Below, piece after piece: positions 1 to 10,500 of a stretch of DNA of 22,345 nucleotides. The notes under the pieces were generated by a model. The model worked only from the letters and a program-made list of their open reading frames with translations, was not told the origin of the DNA and did no database searches. This stretch comes from Saccoglossus kowalevskii (taxonomy: Eukaryota > Hemichordata > Enteropneusta > Harrimaniidae). The stretch covers positions 31,761 through 54,105 of the forward strand of contig NW_003107593.1 of NCBI RefSeq assembly GCF_000003605.2, written 5' to 3'. The translations under genes were made by a program, and so were the position numbers. Position 1 is the stretch's first letter, and each line of letters starts with the position of its first letter.

Positions 1-32
1 ATTTATTTATTTATTTATTTATTTATTTATTT
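1..32. repeat. (ATTT)8 microsatellite
   Basis: Eight uninterrupted ATTT units open the window, followed by an imperfect GTTTATTA continuation. The repeat may extend beyond the left edge. Confidence 0.95.
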
Positions 33-98
33 GTTTATTAAAATATACACACACAGGCAATGCTTTATCGAGTTTCTATTCATTCAAAACTGGCCATC

Positions 99-110
99 TG
101 CGCATGCGCA
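99..110. promoter_or_regulatory. NRF-1-like palindrome TGCGCATGCGCA
   Basis: A perfect 12-bp palindrome matches the known NRF-1 consensus (YGCGCAYGCGCR). There is no recognisable gene start near it, so a regulatory role is only a motif-level guess. Related GCATGCGC sequences occur near 3980, 6047 and 8683. Confidence 0.3.
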
Positions 111-269
111 TAGGTCAAAGCTGTTGTTAACCATGATTTCTCACTCACTCTGCGATTATTCACTGGTACATCAGAATACCAGCAGAAATGCATCACCACG
201 TTGTTACGACCTGCGAAATAAAAGGAACGCGACATTTAAAGTGCCTGTGCAATGCCCACCCACACGCTT

Positions 270-301
270 CCCATTTCAGATCTGTGCCCCACTGAAATGG
301 G
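270..301. repeat. Perfect 10-bp inverted repeat (hairpin)
   Basis: CCCATTTCAG at 270-279 is the exact reverse complement of CTGAAATGGG at 292-301, with a 12-nt loop. It sits 30 bp inside the left end of the candidate 240-1461 element and may be a subterminal structure. Confidence 0.5.
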
Positions 302-1251
302 CAATTATTGATTTTTTTGCTGAAAATGATTACTCGTATCCAAGTAAATTTGAGATATTTCCCGTGCTGTAGCCACGCCCACCTATCCTGAAACGGTCGA
401 CTGTTTCCGGATTTCTGATTCTCGCCGAAAGTGCGCCACCAAATGCAAAAATATGAGAGGAAGCCATACCCCTGGGCCGTACTTTTATATCACTGTGTCA
501 TTCAACGTACAACTGTACTTTTAAACTATATACATTTTTTAATCGGCGTTTCTTTTGTCTATTTTATTTTATTTTTGAGAGAGCGAATTTTAAGAAGTTG
601 TTTTCACAACAAACTTTTATGATGGTTAAACGTTGTTGCCTTTACTTGCAGCTTGATCGGCGTAATAATTTACGGAATAAGAATCCGGGCTTGAGCTGTC
701 AATGTATTTCTTTAATATGATGCCATTATCATGAAAATCACGCTAAATCCACTCTGAATTTGTCTGTATATGAGTCGCTCTCAATTATTTTTGTTATCCA
801 ATTAAACGCCGCCATTCACGCACTTGTCCCCCTCATGACCCGACGCGTTCAACCGTTACAACGCGGCAGCCATTTATTTAGTAACTGTGTTTTGTCGTTT
901 TTTTTAATTATTTCTCTATTTTATAAATCAATAGTGTCTAGTAACCTGCTAAATAACAAGACCATTCAGCCGTCAAATTTGATTTTGTCCAATGCCGGAG
1001 TCCAGCGACAGTGTACAAACGTGCTCCGGTGACGGTGACGACCACGGTGACTAGCTACACCAGACCGGACATATTTCGCATCTGACTCAACGCCAAGCAA
1101 CAAACTTGATACTATGTGTTCATTGTGGTCCACTCTTCCTCGACGAACAAATGCATAAGTGGCAATTTAGTCAAAGACGAGAAAAACAGCACAAGAAATT
1201 TGCCTTATTTACACGTATCGGCAATGCAAGCTGCCCAGCGACTTCCTCTTC

Positions 1252-1259
1252 TGACGTCA
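1252..1259. promoter_or_regulatory. CRE-like palindrome TGACGTCA
   Basis: This is a full 8-bp cAMP-response-element consensus. It lies inside the candidate 240-1461 element and no adjacent gene start is seen, so function is unproven. Confidence 0.25.
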
Positions 1260-1465
1260 CAAGGGGAATTTCTGTATGCAAACGAGAAGCTAATGAGGAG
1301 CCTCGTTTTAAAATACACAAACAAAATTTCCGTAGACTGAGTTTAAAACACATGTTTTCACTTAAAAACAAATATTTATGCTTAGAAACATAAAAATTAA
1401 TAATATTTATGTATCAATGGATAATTTTAGGCGTGAAAATAGCAGCCATTTCACAGGCACTTTAA

Positions 1466-2199
1466 AATACAGTTCACTAATTAGTGTAATCCACGTTCAA
1501 TGCGTATTTCTATAGTCTGTAATGTAATGTTGTTACGATAGATGATGTCATTGTTATAGCAACCCGCCACTCACACACATCTGTGACGTCAGTTCAAAAC
1601 AACGCATGAATTGTCTGTCCTAGCCAGTACGTATCTTTCTTCACACTACACGTCAGACAGTAGCCTCGTATATGTTTTAAACAGTAGCTATCTGAGAGGG
1701 AATGGTATTGGACAGTGACACACACTCCGACCGTGACGTAGACGGTTGTTCAGCAACTACCTGCCATTTTCATTATACAGCGTGTATTGGTTCAAACACC
1801 AATTGCCCGAAACCCCGAAATCAAGTATAGAGTGGCCATGATTTTGTTCTCCGGCATAGGCATAGACCATTTCCAACGCCTTATGAAATCACGAGTGTCT
1901 ATGCAAATGAGCGTGTCACATGTCATATTTACCCTTTAAAGCAGGTCGTGTATAACAAAGTAATTATGTGTCTAGCATAATAATGCACTTTAGTCGGTCA
2001 ACCACGACTGCAAAGAAAGAAATCTTGAAACTATACATTACTGTTTCGCTATTTGTTTAAAATGTAATTCTATGTTTTGTCTTCTGATTCTTTTCCGATG
2101 AGCATGACAATCGAGTTGACAGGCCTAGTTTATTTTAGAAATGCACTGAACACGTGACTCTTCCTAATTGAAAAACAAACGACTGTAAAGGACCTGAAC
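1466..2199. other. Intergenic, no gene seen
   Basis: There is no long open frame or splice-compatible exon that I recognise here. The stretch contains a second TGACGTCA site at 1584-1591 and a CACGTG at 2151-2156. Confidence 0.5.
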
Positions 2200-2498
2200 C
2201 AATGTCGTTTAACATCAGGTCATTTAGTGAGTAATCTCGAACTCCCTAAGGATGCGCTAAGCTGTTGTAATCCGAACTGTATTAATAACAACCATACTGA
2301 GGAGTTATGTAAATTACATACTAGTATAGTGACATCATTGCAGCAGTCTAATTCACAGTCTCCCTCTATAGAAGGACTGTGCCTAAATCTAATACTAGGA
2401 CGGATACATTAGTTCCTGGGTGGAATGATTAAGTTCGCGATTGTCACAATATTGCGAGAGATTCGTTCAGATTATGAGTGTCGAATGACAAACCGCGC

Positions 2499-2554
2499 AC
2501 TGGTGTAAAACCTCAGACAACAAATATTATCAGTTGTCTGAGATTTATACCAGT
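2499..2554. repeat. Inverted repeat inside the LINE relic
   Basis: The left arm at 2499-2521 and right arm at 2533-2554 pair almost completely (outer ACTGGT, inner CTCAGACAAC), with an 11-nt loop. It sits exactly where the LINE linker and reverse-transcriptase segments are discontinuous. It may be a palindromic insertion or a fold-back formed during a deletion. Confidence 0.65.
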
Positions 2555-2713
2555 GACTATCAATTTGGCTTCAAGAGCAGGCACTCAACAGATATGTGTA
2601 TTTTTGTACTGAAGGAAATTGTAAAATTTTATAAGTGCCACCATTTGCTTGTTTTATGGACGCATCTAAAGCGTTCGATCGGGTGAATCACTGTACATTG
2701 TTCAGTAAGTTAA

Positions 2714-2868
2714 AGGGGCACCTTCCAGTTAAGATTAATTTTACAACAAATATGCTTTCTGGATTAAAATAACAATGGATAACAAAAGATAGATTAACAT
2801 TGTAAACAACATAAACAATAGTGTCCCATGATTCTTTGGTGCAATCCATGGAATTGAGCGGTTCCCCT
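2714..2868. mobile_element. 155-bp TTAA-flanked MITE nested in the LINE relic
   Basis: The element starts AGGGGCACC after TTAA (2710-2713) and ends GGTTCCCCT before TTAA (2869-2872), giving a 9-bp terminal inverted repeat with one mismatch. Removing the element plus one TTAA (159 bp) rejoins the reverse-transcriptase frame, so that FSKL reads straight into INRGVPLFIV. That confirms both insertion boundaries. The AG...CT ends resemble Kolobok-type termini; piggyBac is the alternative. Confidence 0.8.
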
Positions 2869-2960
2869 TTAATTAATAGAGGTGTTCCATTGTTTATTGT
2901 GTGTTTTTACTGGTTTAGTGTAGTAGCCAGGTTTTCTGTGTACACAGGGCTCGAATTGTT

Positions 2961-4205
2961 GCCGTCCATCACAGTCACTCTACTAGGACTGTGCTGCCAT
3001 CGCGTCTACTGTTCCATGGTTTGAAAGAATTGGACACTAATTGAAATATTCTACTAAAACCTGAATATGTGTGTGCAATTGCTCACGAGAAACATACATG
3101 TTGCCCAGTTTAACTCGTACAAAATAGAGGTAAATAAAACATTCAGTTATTCTAAAAAAAAAAGCAGCCAGTCAGAAGTGTCTAATCAATAGCTGCCCAG
3201 ATCCACAGGAAATCTGTACTTGGCAACAACAAAAACGCCGCAGACGGATCTGAACGCTGACTTCTTCGAAGAGCGCCCCCTTCCGGCATTGTTTTTCAGA
3301 AGAAAAAAAAACGCGAAGAGGAAAGCCGTTGGCTGGCAATAACTATGCGCGAATAGACTAATTTGGAGTAAGAGACCTGTTAAAAAGACTGCCCATATTG
3401 AGAAGTAATGTCCGCCATACTTTACTGATTCAAGCCAAATATCATTCGGACTTATTTGTAAGTAATTTGTATAAATAATTAAATTTCAGCAGTTTATGTG
3501 GGTTCGTCAAAAACATCGTCAATAATTATTTAACTTGGAAACAATCTAATAAACTGGGCGTGATATCAGCACTGGTCCCAGTAGGGACGTGATCTGTTCA
3601 TTTTTCAAATCAAAGATAAAGTAGCTCAGTGAAGGTATGGAAATATTATTTCAAAATGGCTGTTTGCTGTGCCCCAAACGACAGCAATTCAAGGCGATCG
3701 GTCATCGTAATACAGTATATTAGAAAAGAACAATATCATCTGTTTTAAATGACGTAACTGATCATTACGTCACGTGATTTATTGGCCATCGAGACGTTCG
3801 ATTCTGAAAAACAAAGCAGGAATACAATATTTATAACTTGAAATAATTTCAAAATGGCTTTGTTAAACAAATAAAATTTCTTGAAATTCACAACAAATCA
3901 CAGAAAAGTCGACGAGAAGTAACTTAGTAAGGGTTGAAATTATGGAATTCATTTCTAGGTGACCATAATTAAAAAATGGCATGCGCAGATCACGATGCGC
4001 AGTTGCTGGCTAGCCTTGGGGCCTTGTAAATTGCAGACATGTTTACCGCACCGTATTCCATGTATAGACCTGATATACTAAGAACACACCATCATGATAT
4101 AAAATATTTGAAGGTTTAAAATCCTAACATCTTATAAAATGTAATCTTTACTATCAAGTATAATACATAATGAGGATATATTGTACATTATAATGAAAGC
4201 GTCGA
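2961..4205. other. Spacer 3' of gene A, no gene seen
   Basis: I see no credible coding exon. The end near 4205 must hold the 3'UTR of gene A. I find no canonical AATAAA on the minus strand close to the stop; the nearest I noticed is TTTATT on the plus strand at 3778-3783, about 420 nt away. A TGACGTAA/TTACGTCA palindrome with an overlapping CACGTG lies at 3750-3776. Confidence 0.5.
3750..3776. promoter_or_regulatory. CRE-like inverted pair with overlapping E-box
   Basis: TGACGTAA (3750-3757) and TTACGTCA (3765-3772) form a perfect 8-bp inverted repeat around a 7-nt spacer. A CACGTG at 3771-3776 overlaps the second arm. The motif content fits bZIP and bHLH binding, but no promoter is known here. 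Confidence 0.3.
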
Positions 4206-4588
4206 CTAGATATTGTTTTCAGGTATGACCTCAGTTATGTCAATGCCATCATCCGGGTCTTTGCGCGTGTACCCCAGAAGAGAAACGGTGCTGGTCTCCC
4301 GTTTTATAGCAGACGTTGTCTCATTTTCCATAGTCGATACCGGCTCTTTGTCTCCCTGGTCAGGTTTTTCATCCAAAGATGGCTCTGGTGGCGGTTTGTA
4401 GGCTAACAAAGCACATAGACAGGCGATTGTGGAAATTGCACTACCTGCTACGCCGATAACAACAAATTTCAAACCAAACGTGTGGTTATCGTAGATCCAG
4501 CATGTTCCGGTATCGCCACAAACTTCTTGCCACACCAGACAGGAACTGTCAATCACTGCACCAATCACAATTGGTCCTGGAATTGATC
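4206..4588 (-). CDS. Gene A coding exon 9 (C-terminus)
   Basis: The acceptor ATCACAG|GATC leads into [20 protein letters not shown], typical of OATP membrane segment 11, then an NHT sequon, membrane segment 12 (about 633-658), and a Ser/Thr- and acid-rich cytoplasmic tail ending PENNI before TAG. The length of 383 nt is identical to gene B. Confidence 0.93.
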
Positions 4589-7500
4589 CTGTGATATCGA
4601 ATATATACAACATTATAGTTTACTATACAGCCAAAAAAAGCCTGAACGAAATATATTGTTCTTTGCATGTTCCAAACAAGTATGATTGAGACGCGTGTAT
4701 CAAGTTTTCAACACTGTCGCTATGTTAACAGCACGTTTTTATTATATAGGGGAATTACCATGCAAGGCGCCAACCACAGTTAAAGGAAAAGTCAAGACAA
4801 ATGACACAATGCTCCCAGATGAAAGAGCTCCACAAATGTAGGAGAATGCAATTTACATTTTTTTTTATATCATCTTCATTCTCTAGATAATCTAATTTTC
4901 ATCTGAATTATGTAGTCTGCCATCTTAATTTCCCAGCAAAGGATTATGGGTGACATTTTCCCAATGTCTAACAACAGTCATACTTTACCCATAATCCTTC
5001 GCTGAATAATCAAAATGGTGGACTACATAAACTGATGAAAAGTTGAAATTCTAAGGAAAGAAAAGTGATATAAAAAAACTGTAAATTGCATGTTCTTACA
5101 TTCACCGTGCTCTTTCATATGAGAATATAATGTTGTCAGCCTTGTCTGTTTCTTTAATACAGTGACAATAAAAAACGCCACGCCATTGACACATGCAACG
5201 GCCGAAGTTCAGACAATGAGTGCATACAACAAATTGTAACGGTATTCTGCCCGATGTTGTGTATAATGCCAATATAAATAAGGTCAAGTTTCTGGTCAAT
5301 TTGTTTTCTGTAAAATATTGATCGCAAAACTATTTTGTGGCTACAAACCTTAATTTTATTATGTACCTACCAAAACAACGATATATAATCGAAGTAACTC
5401 CAAGGGCATGGGATCTTTGCTGGTCTGGTACACACCTACAAATTAAGTCGCAAATTAATTTAGCTAAAATGAAATTGTTAATTAACATAATAAGTATTAC
5501 AGTCTGTTTTTAGACGTTCTTGAGTTAAAAGGATCGAACATAAGCATATCAATTGTAAAAAATTTGTAAAAAAAAAATATGACAATTCACGCCGAATTCA
5601 AATGTTGCACTACTGTGCTTATTACTACGCATATATGCAAGGTATTATAGGAGAGAACTTCTTTATTGTATAATATAATAATGAAAAACTGTCATTGCAC
5701 TTAAATTAAATTAAATGTCAATTTCTTGAAAGGTTTTAGCAATATGCATATGCTGTATAGTTTCGAAGTCTTTAGTGGTAGAATTATATTATAAGGAGCG
5801 GCAGAACTTGTTAAATCTGTTGACCAGTTTAGTATGGTAGAACACGTGTACAGTCTTCAAATAACCACGATAGACAGGGTGAGAATCAAGGCTCAAAATA
5901 TGTACTTGCGGGGATTCATAATAAATGATTCATTTATAATTGCACCCTAAAATAATAGTCATGATATATGTCGATGTCACACTCTCGTTAAAGTTATTAG
6001 CATATGTACACAGTGCGCATGCTTCAGGTAGTTCTGTATTCCACAACGCATGCGTGACAGTGTCGTGGTATACTAGTAGTTAGTTAGTACCTCTAGATAG
6101 AGGGACTGTGTTAGTAGGAAGTGTTCATCGATCTGGGAAGGGTAATGCCACATATACCCGCTGTAAACTGTGGGTCACTTTCCCAGTGTTGTCAACATTG
6201 ACACATTTTGGTCAAGTATATGGATCTACATCTACAGACACTTTCACTTAGTGAGAGAATTTTTCGATGTTCAATTGATGCCCTCACAACCAAAGTCTGG
6301 CATCACCACCCACTCAGTGTTTTTACTCCATCTATGTCTCTCTCCTCAACACCAAGGCACAACCCATCCATCTTATAATTTGGATTCATATAAATAATAA
6401 TATAAATAATAATTGTTATATAAATTGCTCAACCCATGTGACCATAGTAACTTCAACTTAGAGATATAATTTCACCCAGGCACTAACCTGAACAAACATG
6501 CACAATTCGACAACCTTACGTCAACATTTGGAACACTTATTTAGGAAACAACAGACATTAATAATGAAAGTATCAAGATAACAATGAGTACTGACCTCAT
6601 CGTCAAAATTGAACTTGGAGCCATCATGGTGAACCCAAGCAGCATAATTAAAAAGAATCCTACAGCAAACACCGGAAGTTGCCAGCATTCGACTTCGCAC
6701 GGCCCAGATACAGCTTCCGGTGAGTCAGCGCTCCCGCTCTCCGAGGAGATGCAACTGCAGTTGTAATAAGTCTAAAAGAAAGGTTTACATTGAAAACAAT
6801 TGAATATAATTGGCAAACTATTCAGTGGGTAACTGAGATAGGCTACAACATATCACGTGACACCCAACCCAAAATAAATGTTTATTTTAAACTGAGTTTA
6901 CACATGGCTATTCTATAAATTACTACTATCGCATTTATTAAAACTCTTATATTATCGCAGGTCAATATATAAATTGGTTTTCACGTCATGTTATGTAATG
7001 TCACATGATTTTGACATCACCTACCTCTCCAGCATCCGGGGTATCCAGGCAACCAGCATAGCATGCATCAAAATATAGCAAATTATTGGTTCCACAGACT
7101 GGATCGTAAGTCTCTGTGCCAGCACAACCACACACAGAGTTACATAGGTGGTTAAGGTTAACTTCGTCAAGATCACTCGTGCTGAAATAATTTTAATTAA
7201 TTGTTTAATCGTAAATAAGTATTTCTAACATGTTTATGCACGATACTGACTCGCCGCAAAGATTTCAGTTCGAAATGAGTTCCATGTGACATAAGTAACG
7301 CGTTTAAAATCCAATGGCCGAAGTGGAATATGCATATCAGACGACACGGTCAGGATCAGGTGAGAAGGAACGCTTTAGATCTAATCACGCATCACTCGAG
7401 GACCAACCTATAACCCACCCGACCCCCCCACTGTTATCGGGTAAGAAATGGCCCGGTCATATAAGAAAACCTTACTAATGTTCATCAATCAAGTTGGGCC

Positions 7501-10500
7501 TGCATTCATTCGAACGCGCATGTACGATCGTTTTTACATATGTTATCATAATCTTACAGTAATTTGAATATGTTCCCTGTGTGGTTAAACAAAAGGCGCA
7601 TGGGAACACTTATATGTATGAACCGATCCGTCGGCGAGGGCGCTAAAGATTTGCTACATGAAACCTCAAGCATTGGCAGTTGCGCCCTCTACGATGGCAT
7701 TTTCTATACCCGTCAAAATTACCTATTTACGCACATGGATGAAAGTAATTTCGATCAAAGAACTAATTTTGTATAGACAATTGTCAAAATCAGATCAAAA
7801 CAAAATCTGACGCAGTCAACGGGCCTTATGTTACCTATTCACGCCACAGAATGGCTCGACGTCATGGCTCGACACAGAATGGCTCGACTTTGAAGGGAGA
7901 GACTTATTTGGAGTTAGCATGGTGTTTCTTCTTGGCTGCAAATACGTATTTTTTAATGTTCTCGTACCACTACAATATAATTGTTTATGAACAGAAAACT
8001 TACTCTGATGAGTTGTACGACGTAATGACTCCTGCTATTTGTTGTTGCGGACACTGGAGAATAAATATTGGAAACAGACACATTGTAATGAAGGAAGCAA
8101 ATAAACAGATTCTTGCAGTGCCTTTTATTTTCAAGTTGAATTTCTTCACCATCCATCCACCTAGTAAAGTACCTCCTGCAGCTCCAGGCATGGACGTCGC
8201 CGCTGAAAATGAAAGATATTATATGAAAGCGCCACAGCTCTAAGCAAGGTGAATGCTTGCACGGCGGTTTGTTAAGATACCCGCTTATATCAGCCAATCA
8301 GCGTGGTGCGTGACGAACGAGCGAGGGGCTTCAATAATAGTTTTTTTTATTTACTTAACGTGTAGAAAAAAAACTATAATTATATATGTGGTTATTTTTT
8401 CAAGAATCAAACTCACCTAAAACCAGACCAGCTTCAGACGATGTTAGACCGAATTGATTTTCGAGGAACTTGATAATAAAAGGAAGAAATCCAACAACAA
8501 TAAACACCATGGCCGTCTTACTAAGAGCCATGAAATCATAGACAGGGTTTTTGAAAAGCATTTTAGTTGCTGGCCACATGTCTTTCCATCCTTCACCAAA
8601 GGACGCTTTAGTCTTTAGTAATTCAGCGTCGTCATTGTGGTGTGCTTGTGACTGGCGCTCATGCTGAATATCTTTAGTTCCTGCGCATGCGTAGAGAACA
8701 GATCAAGGTGAACATTCGAGAGGTTATTGCGCATTCAATGGAATTCAATGGAACCCGATAATCAACTGCAGTTAGTATATGGTTGTATGTAGAGGTATTT
8801 ACAATTAGATGACGTTTATAGAAATACCTGGTAACTCTGGAGGAAATGCACCTATTGGACCAGCTACCATCCATGCTAAGATCCATGTCAATAAGAAACC
8901 GATCCACCACGCACCAACCCAGCTAGGATCCGAGTTATCTATCGTCAAACTATAATAAATGGCATTAAACTGAATAACTGTACATATGTTCAACAGAAAA
9001 CGGAGTGGAGAGATAACTCCCTCTTAACGCCTAGTTATCATGCTAGTATTACAATTACCCATGCAGATTTATGCAAACGTCACGTGCTATGGGTGGTCCA
9101 TGGGAAGACTATCATCTACAACGACCCCCTTAATCATCTCTGTAATTCAAAGAACAAACTCACACATTCGTAATTAGAATAATGATTGATTTCCAATTCC
9201 AATTAATCCAATTTCGGTGTGTCTGATTTCTTCCGCACTTCCAATATTTTCAAAATTCGTGACCGGTGGACAGTCTATACGCATCACGTAACATTATTAC
9301 TGATATTATTCGAGTTACTCAATGTAAATGTTATCACGTAGCTGACCGATTTTATTAATTGATATCATTTTGTACAATTTACCACAGAGTATCTGCGCTT
9401 AATGTAAATAGTATTATCACGTGTTTCAATGTATCATACAAGGATTTTTTTTTCTTGCTCGCATAATCAGAATAGTAAGTTGATAGTCGTTATTAAATAC
9501 TTAACGAAAAACTGTGAAATTAAAAACCGGTCTGACGGGGGGGGGGCACGTGCCGGCGCGTGTACCTGTTGGCGTGTCAAGTAGAAATATAATTCTGCGG
9601 GTTGTTTGTGTGCGTTTTGCTTACGTCAGCAAATTGTAGTCTAGTTCGAAGTTGAATCATGATGCATGTGATCACTGTAACTACTAGCTTCGAACGAGGC
9701 TTCATTTTATGATAAGTACTATTGCGACACACGGATCACGTGATACTGAAACCAGCACGTCGTCTATTAAAATACACGTATATTGCGTATCACCCTACTC
9801 ACTCGTCTTGGTGTAGTGGGTCTACATAAATAGTGAGGAAGTATGCACCAAGAAGAAATCCAACAGTAGGACCAAACACAGAACACGCATTCATTATACC
9901 TGTAATGTAGAAGTAAGATTTAGCAACCATAAGTATTATCTATATTTTACAAAAATGAAAAATAGAGATACTTTCACATTCACGAATTACCTTTCGTCTA
10001 GCGAAAAATTAAATCTGTGACGCAAAGTTAACGTAATTTTTTAATTATTAGTTTTTATACAAAATCTTTTTATCCTGCTAGTGAACGGAATACGACTACA
10101 CACACATTTATATTGCTAGAGCGCACAACCCAGTCGCTAGAGGGCGCAACATATTCGAAAGTGTTGACTGCGATATATCTGCTCGTGTCATTTAGTACTG
10201 ATTCAATACGTTGCAAGTAAGGTGTACGGGCATTACCTAAGTACCAGGCTGCTTGTCTGTGGGTCGCATTTTCATCAGCAAATGCATATCCAACGGTATA
10301 AATAGGCGATGCACCAATTCCATGGAGAACTTGGGCGAATATAAAAACAAAGGCATAATTTGACAGATCTCCCCACTCATCATCCTCACAGTCACTTAAG
10401 TGCGAAATGTTCCTACCAGGCACACAGAGAGTGTCCTCGTCCCCGTACGCAGAGTCGTAATCGTATAGACCAGTAGTGAAGTGCGGAATAGCCCACGTTA

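Larger units (their letters stand above)
240..1461. mobile_element. Candidate 1.2-kb TTAA-flanked non-autonomous DNA transposon
   Basis: The left end begins AGTGCCTGTGCAATG just after TTAA at 236-239. The right end, read on the minus strand, begins AGTGCCTGTGAAATG just inside TTAA at 1462-1465, so 14 of 15 terminal bases match and both ends abut a TTAA. No transposase is recognisable among the short open frames inside, so it would be non-autonomous or a decayed copy. TTAA target sites are known for Kolobok and piggyBac transposons; the purine-first AG ends fit Kolobok better, from memory of those families. No host gene is visible in this span. Confidence 0.55.
2200..2960 (+). mobile_element. 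Decayed LINE (non-LTR retrotransposon) ORF2 relic: linker and reverse-transcriptase start
   Basis: Conceptual translation, with frame changes, gives pieces typical of a non-LTR element polyprotein between endonuclease and reverse transcriptase. From about 2200 comes a block with LPKDALSCCNP, around 2420-2475 the block VPGW followed by VRDCHNIARDSFRL, from 2561 QFGFKSRHSTDMCIF, and from 2653 FMDASKAFDRVNH. The last is reverse-transcriptase motif A with its catalytic aspartate context. INRGVPLFIV follows at about 2872-2900, after the nested insertion. A TGA follows the linker block, a frame change lies between 2561 and 2653, and the reverse-transcriptase N-terminus appears deleted or replaced. 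The clade (CR1, L2 or jockey-like) cannot be fixed by eye. Confidence 0.8.

Noticed and set aside
1106-1393. Open frames of 74-95 codons on both strands at 1106-1393
   Set aside because: No recognisable domain, several overlapping frames on both strands, and the region lies inside the candidate 240-1461 element.
3656-3748. Short plus-strand peptide MAVCCAPNDSNSRRSV resembling a THAP-domain start
   Set aside because: It has only one of the expected zinc-ligand pairs in place, stops after about 30 codons and lacks further THAP residues. It could be a Kolobok-type transposase relic, but the support is too thin.
5102-5299. 65-codon minus-strand frame inside gene A intron 8
   Set aside because: No OATP similarity, and it overlaps the arm of the foldback element; removing it leaves the exon phases correct.
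7851-8243. 130-codon plus-strand open frame (and a similar 120-codon one at 15647-16009)
   Set aside because: Both are antisense shadows of OATP exon 5 in genes A and B and do not resemble a protein on their own.
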